This document shows, piece after piece, positions 8,632 through 17,606 of a DNA stretch of 25,161 nt. A program made the translations under genes and the position numbers. Each line of letters starts with the position of its first letter. Position 1 is the stretch's first letter. Source of the stretch: Chara braunii (Eukaryota > Streptophyta > Charophyceae > Charales > Characeae); assembly GCA_003427395.1 (NCBI GenBank), contig BFEA01000239.1, positions 1,718,809-1,743,969 on the forward strand, written 5' to 3'. The notes below the pieces were generated by a model. That model was not told where the DNA came from, did not search any database, and saw nothing but the letters and a program-made list of their open reading frames with translations.

Positions 8632-9332
8632 TAGCCACCTTCACCCGGGCTCTGAATAAGAATCAGGGGTATCTTGCGGATGCTAAGAAGAAACTTACCT
8701 TCGACGGGGCAAACATTACGGAGTTCCTGATAGACTACGAGAACCTGGCAGCCTTGCTGAAATGGACTGAGGAAGAAAAGATGGATCACTTAGGGCAGCA
8801 CGTGTCGCTGAGCTTAGGAAGGGACATTATGGCTATTGTCACCTTTAGTGGAGCCTGGAAAGAGACCTGGAACGAGATGATGAGGAAGTACCTGAAGGCA
8901 GAGAAAATGGCAACAGAAGCCGAGTTGGTGGCAGTCCAAAGGAAGAACTATGCGACTTATGACTTCCTAAGGGCATTTACTCCAGTGGCACTACGAATTC
9001 CCGGAGTAACAGACCGTATAATGAGTAAGTGTTTCCTCAGGCAGTTCTCCGAGTTCGACAAGGATAAGATTTTGTCGGCCTACCAGCAGACGAGTAAGTT
9101 AGAGTACACAAGGGATGTGGATTTCAGCACGGTAACAGACCTCGCAGAAAAGACAGTAGGGACCGAGACACTAGCCCTGCTCAAGGAAGGAGAGGTTATA
9201 GACTTGATCGGGAAAACGGGGGATAAGGTGAAAAAGGGGATAGAAAGCCTCCATGAACGGGTGCACGGGGGATGCAGGCGCAAGTATTCCGACCTGCCCT
9301 CCCGCCCCAAGAGACCGTGGTTCCGGTGGTAG
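8625..9332 (+). pseudogene. gag: Gag capsid region of Ty3/gypsy element
   Basis: Frame 0 reads a typical retrotransposon Gag segment: FTRALNKNQGYLADAKKKL then LTFDGANITEFLIDYE (the fold around the FDG motif), ALLKWTEEEK, then a helical region including WNEMMRKYLKAE, FLRAFTPVALRIPG and ILSAYQQTS. In plant gypsy elements this part assembles the virus-like particle. There is no upstream ATG in this frame, and it ends at TAG 9330-9332. Its true continuation lies in another frame from about 9272, just after a GGGGG run (9266-9270), a likely indel site. The copy is therefore broken at both borders. Confidence 0.8.
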
Positions 9333-9982
9333 TAGCAAATCGAGGGTATGGCAGGAGAGATCCGGCCATTGAGCAATGCAGGTATTGCACAATGAACGGA
9401 CATTTCGTACGGACCTATCCGAGACGTAACCACGATATTATGAGGCAAAGATGCAGCAGGTCCTTTAAGGGCGAAATTTTCGGGCCTCAGGGAGAGCGCA
9501 TAAACTGGAATTCGCCAGGAGGGATGCGGCGTGCCGTGATCATCTTGAATAATCTGGATATAGCTGCCGTAGAAGCCGAGCCGGTAGGTGACATTGTCTG
9601 GGACCAACCGAGAGGACGCGGACCACAAGTCAACTTCATCTTAGAAGGTAATGGACAGGATAGGGTGAACATCACCACCCGGCGGGCAGGGGCAGAAAAG
9701 AAACTTATTAGAGATATGGTAATGGAAGAGGTCGCGGGGACTAGCGCAGACCAAGGTTAAACTGGGACCGGGGAACAGGAGAAGGTTTTTGGAAAGACAA
9801 GGGAAGAGGAGCCGATAGACAAAGCCGTGGCGGCAAAGAAGAAGTTCAGGTACCAAATCCCAATCCTGACCTTGCCAGAAATCGACGACACTCTGAGCAA
9901 ACTGCTAGGTACCATGATATCTGTATCCTTTCAGACCATGCTGCAGGCAAGCCCAAGATTGCTTAAAGGACTCAGAGCGTAG
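9272..9982 (+). pseudogene. gag: Gag nucleocapsid and linker, damaged zinc knuckle
   Basis: Frame 2 continues Gag. At 9377-9418 it encodes a CCHC zinc-knuckle arrangement, C-x2-C-x4-H with GH spacing, but the fourth ligand is Tyr (TAT 9416-9418) instead of Cys. After MEEVAGTSADQG there is a TAA (9758-9760). The same frame then resumes with a conserved-looking segment containing KFRYQIPILTLPEIDD, TLSKLLGTMISVSFQ and LQASPRLLKGLRA before TAG 9980-9982. The nucleocapsid normally binds and packages element RNA. With a lost ligand, an internal stop and another frame change at about 9980, this copy cannot make a normal product. Confidence 0.75.
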
Positions 9983-10398
9983 AGGTAGAAGAGGCCCCAG
10001 AACCACAGGAGCAGGAAACGGAAGAGGCTGAGGTACCACAAGGGGTCTCCAACCTCCAGAGGATTTCAGGGGATCTGGAGGACCTGGAAAAAGCCTTTGC
10101 AGATATTCGCCTAAGCCTACCGGACAGAGAGGGTGGTGAAGTCGTGAGGGCGCCGCCCGGGACGAAGCTTAGCTTTCATGCACTGCCCGTAGGAAAGCTA
10201 AAAGTCCAGATCGGAACCCACCACACGGATGTATTAGTGGATGGTGGTGGGTTCCTAACGGTGGAAGAGACTCAGTTGATAAGGAGGGCGCGCCAGGAAT
10301 TTCACCTAGCCTTCGCCTTCAATGACGACCAGAAAGGTCGATTGGATGCGAAACTAATTTCCCCCGTTAGAATCCACACGGTGGAACACGAATGCTGA
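9982..10398 (+). pseudogene. pro: Retroelement protease region
   Basis: Frame 1 is open from the frame change near 9982 to TGA 10396-10398. An acidic Glu-rich linker (VEEAPEPQEQETEEAEVPQ) precedes a beta-rich domain with GKLKVQIGTH, then VLVDGGGFLTVEE. This matches the place and context of the aspartic-protease active-site loop (hydrophobic-hydrophobic-D-S/T-G), but with D-G-G (codons from 10240) where D-S/T-G is usual. The protease would cleave the Gag-Pol polyprotein. The frame overlaps the next one by a few bases. Whether DGG is native to this lineage or a mutation cannot be told from one copy. Confidence 0.65.
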
Positions 10399-11600
10399 AT
10401 GACAAGGGGCCCGCCTACAAGTTCGGAATAGCTGCGGAAGTCATTGAATTGCTCAGAGCCAAGATAGATTCGTTCGTGGCCGAACCCACCGCATCCCCCT
10501 ATGCGAACAAGTGGTTCGTTTTTCGCAAACCCAACAAATCGCTCAGATGGATCCAGGACTTGCAGAAGCTGAATGCGGTTACGATCCGGGATGCGGGATC
10601 ACTTCCACAGGCCGACCTACTGGCAGAGTCTCACGCCGGACGAAGCATTTACCCCCTGATAGATCTATATTCAGGATATGACCAACTACCGCTCGACGTG
10701 AGGGATAGACCGTACACCGCCATGCACACCCCTGTAGGTCAGCTGCAGATGCAAGTGACCCCTATGGGCTTTACAAACGCTGTGGCAGAGGCGCAAAGGA
10801 GGATGCTTGTGGTCGCAGGGGGCATGTTTCTGGAAAAATGCGAGCCCTACATAGACGATAATCCCATAAAAGGCGCGCAGAACAAGGATGAGACAGAGGT
10901 CCAGCCGGACATACGAAAGTTCGTTTGGGATCACCTACAGGATATCAAGGACCTACTTCAGCGGTTCCTGGTATATAATATTACTGCAAGCGGACCTAAG
11001 AGCATCCTGGCGGTCCCAGAAGTGACCATACTGGGGTTTCGCTGTGGGGCCTATGGAAGGAAACCTGACCCGACAAAAACTGATAAGATCTCTCAATGGC
11101 CAACACCACTGCGCACCACGATGGAAGTACGAGCCTTCCTAGGGGTGGTTGGATTCTAGAAAATTTTTATCAAGGGCTTTGCCAAGATAGATGAGCCTAT
11201 CCGAGCGATGATTAGGGTAGGAGGGACTATGGAGTGGACCGAGGATAGGGAAGCAGCGGTCCAGATCCTCAAAGACATCCTGTCTTCTGATCAAGTCACC
11301 TTGGCAGCACCCTGCTTCAATGATGAAGTAGGACGACCCTTTATCTTGGAAACAGACGGAGGACCTTTGGCAGTAGGTGGAGTCCTGATACAGAGGAGCG
11401 AGGAGGGTAAGGAGAGGCCTATCAGATTTGAGAGCAGGACCCTGAATTCGGCAGAGTGGCTGCACTCACAATTCAAGAAAGAGGTCTTAGCCATTCTACA
11501 TTGCCTTAAGACTTTTCAGGCATACCTATTCGGAAGACGGTTTATCCTGAGAATCGATCCGACCAATGTCGCCGGGGCATTAAAGAACTCAAGCCTATAG
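10392..11600 (+). pseudogene. pol: Reverse transcriptase and RNase H, one internal TAG
   Basis: Frame 0 carries the RT landmarks in order: SPYANKWFVFRKPNKSLRW and DLQKLNAVTIRDAG (fingers), LIDLYSGYDQLPL (motif A), TPMGFTNAVAEAQRRM (motif B), PYIDDNPIKG (catalytic YIDD at 10848-10859) and ILGFRCGAYGRKPD, then the thumb FLGVVGF. TAG 11157-11159 follows, at a position that is normally aromatic and usually Trp in gypsy RTs. The same frame then resumes with RNase H: LETDGGPLAVGGVL (first Asp), SRTLNSAE (Glu) and FILRIDPTNVAGAL (Asp). It synthesises cDNA and degrades template RNA in the particle. The frame is lost at TAG 11598-11600. Confidence 0.92.
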
Positions 11601-11875
11601 ACCCGACCGTTGGGAGATGGAGAGGCTTCATATGGCAATTCGACTACAAGGTCGAGCGAATTGCGGGACTCCGAAACAGGGCAGATGGGCTAAGTCGGGT
11701 TTGCATCACGCAGGAGGGGGTAGAGGATGCGGAGCCAATTGACGCCTTCCTAGAGTACGAAGGGGGGACCCTTGTCGTAAACAACGAGATGGCAGGCGCC
11801 CGCCATAGTTGCCCTGGAAAAGGGCGCGCCCGCCATAGTTGCGGAACTCAGGGAAGGGTCAGTCACCACGATTAG
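11591..11875 (+). pseudogene. pol: RNase H tail and connector in shifted frame
   Basis: Pol sequence continues in frame 2 after a single-base-type shift near 11591: PIDPTVGRWRGFIWQFDYKV, then ERIAGLRNRADGLSR, the conserved end of gypsy RNase H (W-F-x-F-Y-x-I/V and the ADxLSR motif). The frame stops at TAG 11873-11875. Sequence similar to the following connector switches to frame 0 at about 11800, inside a short duplication. Confidence 0.85.
11796..11842 (+). repeat. Short direct repeat with 30-bp offset in the pol connector
   Basis: GCGCCCGCCATAGTTGC occurs at 11796-11812 and again at 11826-11842, offset by exactly 30 bp. In frame 0 this duplicates APAIVA. The repeat sits where the reading frame changes from frame 2 to frame 0, suggesting that slippage or a small duplication caused both. 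Confidence 0.8.
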
Positions 11876-13274
11876 ACGCAAGGATGAGAAGGATTCTTGG
11901 GGAGCAGTGATCGGACCGAAAGAGGAGCTGATGGCAATGGTCGTTGAAGGGGGTCGGGATGCTGTGATGAATCTAGTAGAAACTTGGACGCGAAGAGAGT
12001 GGCAGTATCTAGTGAATCAGGCTCAGGAGGGGCAAGACAACGATTAGAAGGGACGAGAATTCTTCCTTATACAGATGTATGATGGCATCTTTAGGGAAAT
12101 CGGTTTGTTGCTTATAGGAAATAAGCAGCCCATGCAAGTCAGCCTCAGGGTAAGGGAGGAAGCTGGGAAGTATGTTTTGAGGAACGGCCACCTGTTCAAG
12201 AAAGAGGAAAGGATGATGCCTAGGCGTGTCGTGTGCGGAAGGTCTAGGCAGTTGGACATAATCCAGGCGATGCATGATGGGCTAGCCGGAGGGCACCGGT
12301 CGTCCAAAGGGACTCTTGCAAAAATCGCGCCACTTTACTTCTGGCCAGGTATGGCAGGTATGGTGGCGACGTATTGCCAAACGTGTCTGATATGCCAAGA
12401 AAGGAGCTCCGCACGCGTCTTCGAACCCCTTAGACCGACCCGGGTACTAGGGTCGGGGCACCTGGTCCACCTTGACCTTGCGGTCATGCCTGTATCAACG
12501 GATGGATACAGGTACATCTTGGATGCAAGGGATAACCTCAGTGGTTACGTGAAGGCGGTAGCTCTTAAGAGAAAGACGGGGAAGGGAGTGGCCGACTGGA
12601 TAGAGGACTTCTACCTAAGGCACCCCTTTGTGCGCAGGTTTATAGCGGATAATGGGACGAAATTTGTAAATCACGAAGTGCTAAGCAGGCTCAAGACGCT
12701 GTGCGTGCCTATCAAGATCATTGAACCATATCACCCTGAGGCCAATGCACCAGTAAAAAGGGGGCACCGGACCTTGAAAAACACAATCGCTAAGTTGGCG
12801 GTCGATGATCTGGGAAACTGGCCTCGGTACCTTAAGCGGGCGGTCTTCTCAGAGAATATGACACCGAAAAAGACGACAGGGTGCATTTCGGCAGAGCTCT
12901 GGTATGGGAGGGAGATTGATTTCCCGGTGGAAGCCGTGGTTCCTACCTGGAACAGGCTAGATGGCAATCTGCACATGTCTACGGAGGAACTAATTGCTGC
13001 ACGTTGCCAACAGGTCGCTAGAAATGAGGAAGCCTTGGAGGAAGTGGTTAAGCGTGTGATGGACAGCCGAATGAGGGACAAAGCAAGATGGGACCAGGTC
13101 AAGAATATCCGGAAGGAGCTGCTCCAGGTGGGGGAAATGGTACTAGTTAGGAACTCGGCACTTGAAAGCACGTGGTCTGGACAACTGGGGAAAAGGTTCA
13201 AAGGCCCCTACAGGATCGCAAAGCGGGTGGGACTGAACACTTTGAACTTGAGGATCTTGATGGTACTGGGATAA
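11811..13274 (+). pseudogene. pol: Integrase, catalytic Glu position replaced by Lys
   Basis: Frame 0 runs from the connector to TAA 13272-13274, with one internal TAG at 12045-12047. The N-terminal zinc-binding HHCC motif is intact: HDGLAGGH, then 29 residues to C-L-I-C within YCQTCLICQ. In the core, the first Asp is in VHLDLAV (12474) and the second in FIADNG (12648). The third acidic residue, expected 35 residues after the second, is Lys (AAA 12756-12758) in ANAPVKRGH. The C-terminal region contains VGEMVLVRNS and KRFKGPYRIAKRVG, the usual GPF/Y-type domain. No chromodomain was seen. Integrase inserts element cDNA into host DNA; this copy should be catalytically dead even without the stop. 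Confidence 0.92.
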
Positions 13275-13381
13275 AAGGGTCATTTCCGGGACAGAGGCTG
13301 GTCAGGTTTTTGAGCCGGGATCTGGTGGAGCAATGGTTACAGGAGGCTCAGGACAAGGAAACAGGGGATTTCACAACCTGA
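13232..13381 (+). pseudogene. pol: C-terminal end of integrase/pol in shifted frame
   Basis: After a shift near 13232 the expected continuation of the GPF/Y domain is in frame 2: HFELEDLDGTGIKGSFPGQ, then RLVRFLSRDLVEQWLQEAQ, to TGA 13379-13381. The pattern (aromatic-x-LEDLDGT, then N/QRL) is the standard last beta hairpin of gypsy integrases. This marks the true end of pol. Confidence 0.8.
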
Positions 13382-13779
13382 AAGGCAGGCAGCTGGCTAT
13401 AATTCCGTACCGCCTTCCTGCGGAAGTGATCATGACTGCAGGGGTTGTTTGTTTTTGTGTCTTCTTGCCTGTGGAACATGGGGTGACTGCCTGGGTTGAG
13501 TATGAATGAAATTGGGAGCCTAGGACAATGTACCATAGTTTTTGTGGGGCAATTCTGGGGACTATCTACATGGGGAGCTTATGTGATCGGGACAATGTAC
13601 CAAGGTTTTGGGAAGGGGATAATGGGATTACCGGTCATATGGGGGCAAGCAAGGGTTTTGGGCAAGCGTGTAAAACTTGCAAATGGGAGTGGAAAGGAAT
13701 GTGTGTGCATGAGGGATGCTGTGACTTGTTATGAATAAACAGGACCAAGAAAGGATAAAGCACCAGGGAAACGCAAAAG
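13382..13779. other. Spacer between pol and the downstream ORF; short direct repeat
   Basis: GGACAATGTACCA followed by GTTTTNGGG occurs at 13523 and 13590, 67 bp apart. No ORF here has recognisable content. The spacer may be untranslated sequence or carry signals for expressing the downstream ORF. Confidence 0.45.
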
Positions 13780-14238
13780 ATGGAATTTGGAAATGAAAAC
13801 GACAGCAATGTCATTAACAGGCCTACTGGGGAACAAGCAACAAAACAGGCTGGGGTATCAAGTTCCAGGAAAAGGAAGTTGTATGTGGGATTTGACTTCA
13901 ACTTGGTTGTGAACAGAGGGGGAAGGAAGCAAGGGACCAAGGGACTCTCTCCCCCGAGAGAGGGGGAACCGATAGTTCTCCCATCTGACAGTGACACCAG
14001 TAGTGAGGAGGATGTGGGCCCAAGGAAGAGACCAAGACTGGAGGAGGAAGAGCTCAACGACGTCATAGACCTCAGCAGTGGGGAAGAGGATGATGAGGTC
14101 ACAACGCCCACAAGAGAGGTACGGGGAAGGGATGAGGACCCATGTGAAGAGAAGGACAAATGGGTAAGGGAGTTCGGGCCATCTTGCAGTGACTGGTTCG
14201 ATCGATGGGCCAGTATTATGCGGTATGAAAGGGAATGA
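13780..14238 (+). CDS. ORF downstream of pol: nuclear, SUMO-interaction-like protein (152 aa)
   Basis: ATG 13780 to TGA 14236-14238 is open. Basic clusters at residues ~29-34 (SRKRKLY) and ~83-88 (PRKRPRL) resemble nuclear-localisation signals. Two hydrophobic cores followed by acidic/Ser stretches look like SUMO-interaction motifs: PIVLPSDSDTSSEED (~66-80) and DVIDLSSGEEDDE (~96-108). The second matches the classic V-I-D-L-S-acidic form. The C-terminus has aromatic residues (SDWFDRWASIM). The ORF lies 400 bp after pol on the same strand, ahead of the element's tandem-repeat tail, so it is probably an accessory gene of the retrotransposon. Unlike gag-pol it has no internal stop, though coding may continue in another frame. 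I recognise no named family. Confidence 0.6.
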   Translation: MEFGNENDSNVINRPTGEQATKQAGVSSSRKRKLYVGFDFNLVVNRGGRKQGTKGLSPPREGEPIVLPSDSDTSSEEDVGPRKRPRLEEEELNDVIDLSSGEEDDEVTTPTREVRGRDEDPCEEKDKWVREFGPSCSDWFDRWASIMRYERE

Positions 14239-14362
14239 GAAACTGAGCAGAGGAGAGGACATAGCGCCAGGAACATTTTTCACAGAAGAGGCGCTCCTAC
14301 AATTGCAAAGGACAAAGAAAAAAATACAGCAAGAGATCGACAATCGTGCTAGGGAGGCTTGA
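14228..14362 (+). other. Shifted-frame extension with coiled-coil-like sequence
   Basis: Frame 2, one base on from the ORF above, reads KGNEKLSRGEDIAPGTFF, then TEEALLQLQRTKKKIQQEID and NRAREA to TGA 14360-14362. The stretch is strongly helical with heptad-like hydrophobics and looks like real coding sequence. The simplest explanation is that the original ORF was about 40 residues longer and that an indel near 14228-14238 truncated it. Programmed +1 frameshifting is possible but unsupported by a known slippery site. Confidence 0.5.
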
Positions 14363-15341
14363 CACAGGGCAACGGGGCGGTAAAAGGGCAGTAAACATAA
14401 TAAGGAATAGTTAGGAATGGGGAGGACTAGTACCTGGGCAGGCAGGACTGCCATTTTCGAACTTTGCGTTTGGATTTTCCGAGAATGGACTACAACAGGA
14501 CAACTTTCTATTCGGAATGGCTAAGGACTGGGTAACTAGTGCTACTGTCCATAAGTAGTTGCTCCTTCAAAAAGGACGTGAGGGTCAACCCGTTTTGAGA
14601 CTAGGACTGTGAGGGGCTGGGTTTGTTTAAAGAAAGTGAAGGAAAGGGAGGGAGGGGACCTAACTGAGACAAGTATGTAATGTCACTTTTGCATTCGAAT
14701 TTATCTATTTTTTTTTGAGAAAACTGCGACAGAGCTGCTCTTTGAACTGGGGAAGTAAACAGGGACTAGGTAGCTAGTGCTACTTTGCATAAGTACTTGC
14801 TCCTTTGAAAATGCGGGGATCTTTCACGGAGAGAGACGAACTGGGAATGGTTAACTTTGTTTTGGGAAAGGGCAAGAGCATGTGAGTTGTTGAGATTAAA
14901 GAAAGTCTATGGCAAAAGATTTTTTGTGCAATACGTGTCCTTGGATGAACGAGTCATGGTATGAGTTTCTAAGAGAGGTTAGGGAACCTATGGGTAAAAA
15001 GGCATGAAGAATCCTCTTCCCTAGGAGCCTCATCCAACCTACCTCGGTCAAGTTCAGAGCAGTGAAAAGGGCATGAGAGGTCAGAGAGAGGAAACATTGA
15101 TTGACCAAGCATTTTCCGTAATGGTTGAACGGCCGGGCGGGCTAGTACTGCTTGGGGTCATGAGCCTCAAATTGAGCACTAGACGCTAAGTCGGGTGTAT
15201 GAATGGACATGAGAATGATGATTGGCATGGGAAAGAGGAAGAAGCATGCGTAAAACCCAAAGAGATGGCCACCTTCTAACCTCCGAGACAGAGATAGGAT
15301 CCGTGTCCTTGAGGCCCACCCCCTCCGGCGCTAACATTTGG
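14363..15341. other. Non-coding tail; diverged direct repeat pair
   Basis: GACTGGGTAACTAGTGCTAC with about 27 following bases at 14526-14573 recurs, slightly diverged, at 14764-14811, an offset of 238 bp. A purine-rich block at 14628-14659 (AAAGAAAGTGAAGG and GGAGGGAGGGGA) looks like a polypurine tract but is not followed by a clear LTR start. No gene was recognised. Confidence 0.5.
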
Positions 15342-15532
15342 AATGGATAAGGATGGCCTTAACCAGGCTGTCCGATGGAAATGGATAAGGATGGTCCTAA
15401 CCAGGCCTGTCTGATGGAAATGGATAAGGATGACCCTAACCAGGCTGTCCGATGGAAATGGATAAGGATGGCCCTAACCAGGCCGTCCGATTGAAATGGA
15501 TAAGAACGACCCTAACCAGGTCGTTCGGAATG
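15342..15532. repeat. 38-bp minisatellite, five units
   Basis: AATGGATAAGG begins at 15342, 15380, 15419, 15457 and (as AATGGATAAGA) 15495, spacing 38-39 bp. Each unit continues with CCTAACCAGGC and GTCCGAT-type sequence. The last unit is the most diverged. Confidence 0.92.
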
Positions 15533-15618
15533 GCCCCTTACAAGGGTCATTCTTTGGAATTGGCACTGGGGTCCCCTTGCATGATTGTCTGAAATGGATG
15601 AGATTGAGAAGAGTTGAG

Positions 15619-15850
15619 CTTTGGAAAGGGTATTGGACTCAGCCTTGGAAAGGATATTGGACTCAACCTTGGAAAGGATATTGGACTCAGCTTTGGAAAC
15701 GATATTGGACTCAGCCTTGGAAGAGATATTGGATTGAGCCTTGGAATTGGATTGAGCATTGAAACTGGATTGAGCATTGGAATTAGATTGAGCATTGGAC
15801 TTGGTTTGAGCATTGGACTTGGATTGAACACCGGAACTGGATGAGCATTG
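15619..15850. repeat. 24-bp tandem repeat grading into an 18-bp tandem repeat
   Basis: The 24-bp units (CTTGGAAAGGATATTGGACT type) start near 15621 and repeat about five times to about 15740. The array then changes into 18-bp units of the form GATTGAGCATTGGAATT up to about 15850. Both periods are multiples of three, so repetitive frames stay open on both strands (for example WKGYWTQP on +, SKAESNIL on -). These are probably not genes. Confidence 0.9.
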
Positions 15851-16836
15851 GAAATTGTTTTGGAAATTGCATTGCATAAACAGGGATCCTAAGCAACTTG
15901 AAATGGACTTGGAGATAACATGGAAATGAATTTTCTCTTCTTCTAGTCCTTGGCCTCAGCAAGAGGGGGATACTGGTGCTTGCACCGCGACCTCAAGACC
16001 TCTATCCCTTAAAGGGAAAAGTCTCAGCGCGGCCTGTTCCCCTTGTAAGGGCATGCGGGTTAAAGGACCAAGGCACCTACCATTTGGATCGGTGCGGGAC
16101 GTCCGGAACTGACCCCGACAATGAGCTCTTGTCGCGGAGTTCAAAGTGCGCCTCCTATTGAGAGCCTAAACGTATAAGGGTGAGAGAACCAAATGGGCGA
16201 GAGAGTCATTCTTATTCTAGTCTATTTCGCTACTCTCCAACCACACGTCATACCATAGAGGGGTGGCATGGCCGTTTGGGTCGGACCTCGGCTGCCCGCA
16301 CTAAGTTGGGCGGCACTGTCCAAGGGGAGGGGTCAGGCAAGGTACCGGGTGGAGGCCTCGACCACCACGGGGCACTGACACTGCCCTACCGAAACATTAC
16401 AACCGTTTCGAGATTAATTGTGAGGTCTTCGTAACTGCACTCGCGGACTAATAGAGAGCCCCAACTCTCTTGAAAAGAAGAGGCCGGATCCAAAAAACTA
16501 CCACTCGAGAGAAACGATTTGCGTGGAAAGCTCTTACGGCTAGACGAGGCCCTGGAAGGTTTGGACTGGACCCACCTGCCAGATATGAGGAGGAACCTCA
16601 GTATTGGTGCTCGCCACGTAATAAAAAAAGGTCGGATCGAGTAGGAGGATGAGGCGCCACCCGCTGGGGAGGAACTGATCACTCTTCCTTTTGTGAAGCG
16701 GATGGGCTTGTGTCCTTGACTGCGGTCGGCGGGCCAAAGGTCTGCGTACCTCCGAGTGAGAACCAGTCGCGCGATGGGGACATCGCGTTTTGAGTGGGGG
16801 GAAGGTGTGCCATCTACCAATAAAAACGCATGCAAA
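15851..16836. other. No gene recognised
   Basis: GC-richer sequence between two tandem-repeat blocks. Part of a 346-codon minus-strand open frame (17426-16386) covers it, but its left half is translation of the 67-bp repeat and no domain is recognisable, so I do not call it. I see no tRNA, promoter or LTR border. Confidence 0.45.
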
Positions 16837-17110
16837 AGATTTGTGTAATTGGCTTTGCGCAGGCCTGAGAAAAGGGGTCTGGCAAGATGCCCAGAACAGA
16901 AAAGGATTTGTGTAATTGGCTTTGCGCGGGCCCGAGAAAAGGGGTTTGGCAAGATGCCCAGAACAGAAAAGATCTGTGTAATTGGCTTTGCGTGGGCCTG
17001 AGAAAAGGGGTCTGGCAAGATGCCCCGAACAGAAAAGAAATTATGTAATTGGCTTTGCGTGGGCCTGAGGAAAAGGGGCTTGTGTGATTGATTTGGCAAG
17101 AGCTTGGAAA
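16837..17110. repeat. 67-bp tandem repeat, about four units
   Basis: GTGTAATTGGCTTTGCG recurs at 16843, 16910, 16976 and (as ATGTAATTGG) 17043, spacing 66-67 bp. Each unit includes GAGAAAAGGGG and GGCAAGATGCCC. More degenerate units continue to about 17240. Confidence 0.92.
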
Positions 17111-17419
17111 AGGGTCGGGCGAGACGTCCGGAAAAGACTTGTATGAGTGACTTTGCATGGATCCGAGAAAAAGACTGGCAGGCTGAGAAACGGATGTGTA
17201 ACTGGCTTGCATGAGCTTGAAAAGAAGGTCTGACAAGGTGTCTAGAAAAGAGATGTACGAGGGAGCATTGCACATGGAAAGTCAATTGAGTAAATGGCAA
17301 GGAAGGACAAAGGGTGATATGCATGCAAAATTGGCAGGACCTGAGAAAGGCCGGGTAAAATGACCCGGGGGAAATGTATGTGGATTTGGCAAGCCTGAAC
17401 TTCGGGGAAGGGTGACGGG

Positions 17420-17606
17420 AAAACATGGATTGCAGAGGCCGAAAGACCCGAAGGAAAGAAGTATTGAAAACATGGATTGCACGGGCCGAAAGACCCGAAG
17501 GAAAGAATTATTGAAAACATGGATTGCACGGGCCGAAGGACCCGAAGGAAAGTGGAATTGAAAACATGGATCGCACGGGCCGAAGGACCCAGACGAAAGG
17601 GGTGTT
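17420..17606. repeat. 47-bp tandem repeat, four units
   Basis: AAAACATGGATTGCA begins at 17420, 17467, 17514 and (with one change) 17561, exactly 47 bp apart. Each unit has GGCCGAA and GACCCGAAGGAAAG. It lies just upstream of the polypurine tract. Confidence 0.93.

Noticed and set aside
14628-14659. Purine-rich block as the polypurine tract
   Set aside because: No TG-type LTR start with an inverted terminal motif follows. The G8 tract at 17865-17872 next to TGTGTCGGGAC is a better candidate.
15496-15877. Repetitive proteins WKGYWTQP (+) and SKAESNIL (-)
   Set aside because: They arise from 24- and 18-bp tandem repeats whose length is a multiple of three. They lack a domain and occur on both strands at once.
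16386-17426. 346-codon minus-strand ORF
   Set aside because: Its first half is translation of the 67-bp repeat in one of several open frames, and I recognise no domain. It lies antisense in the element's tail.
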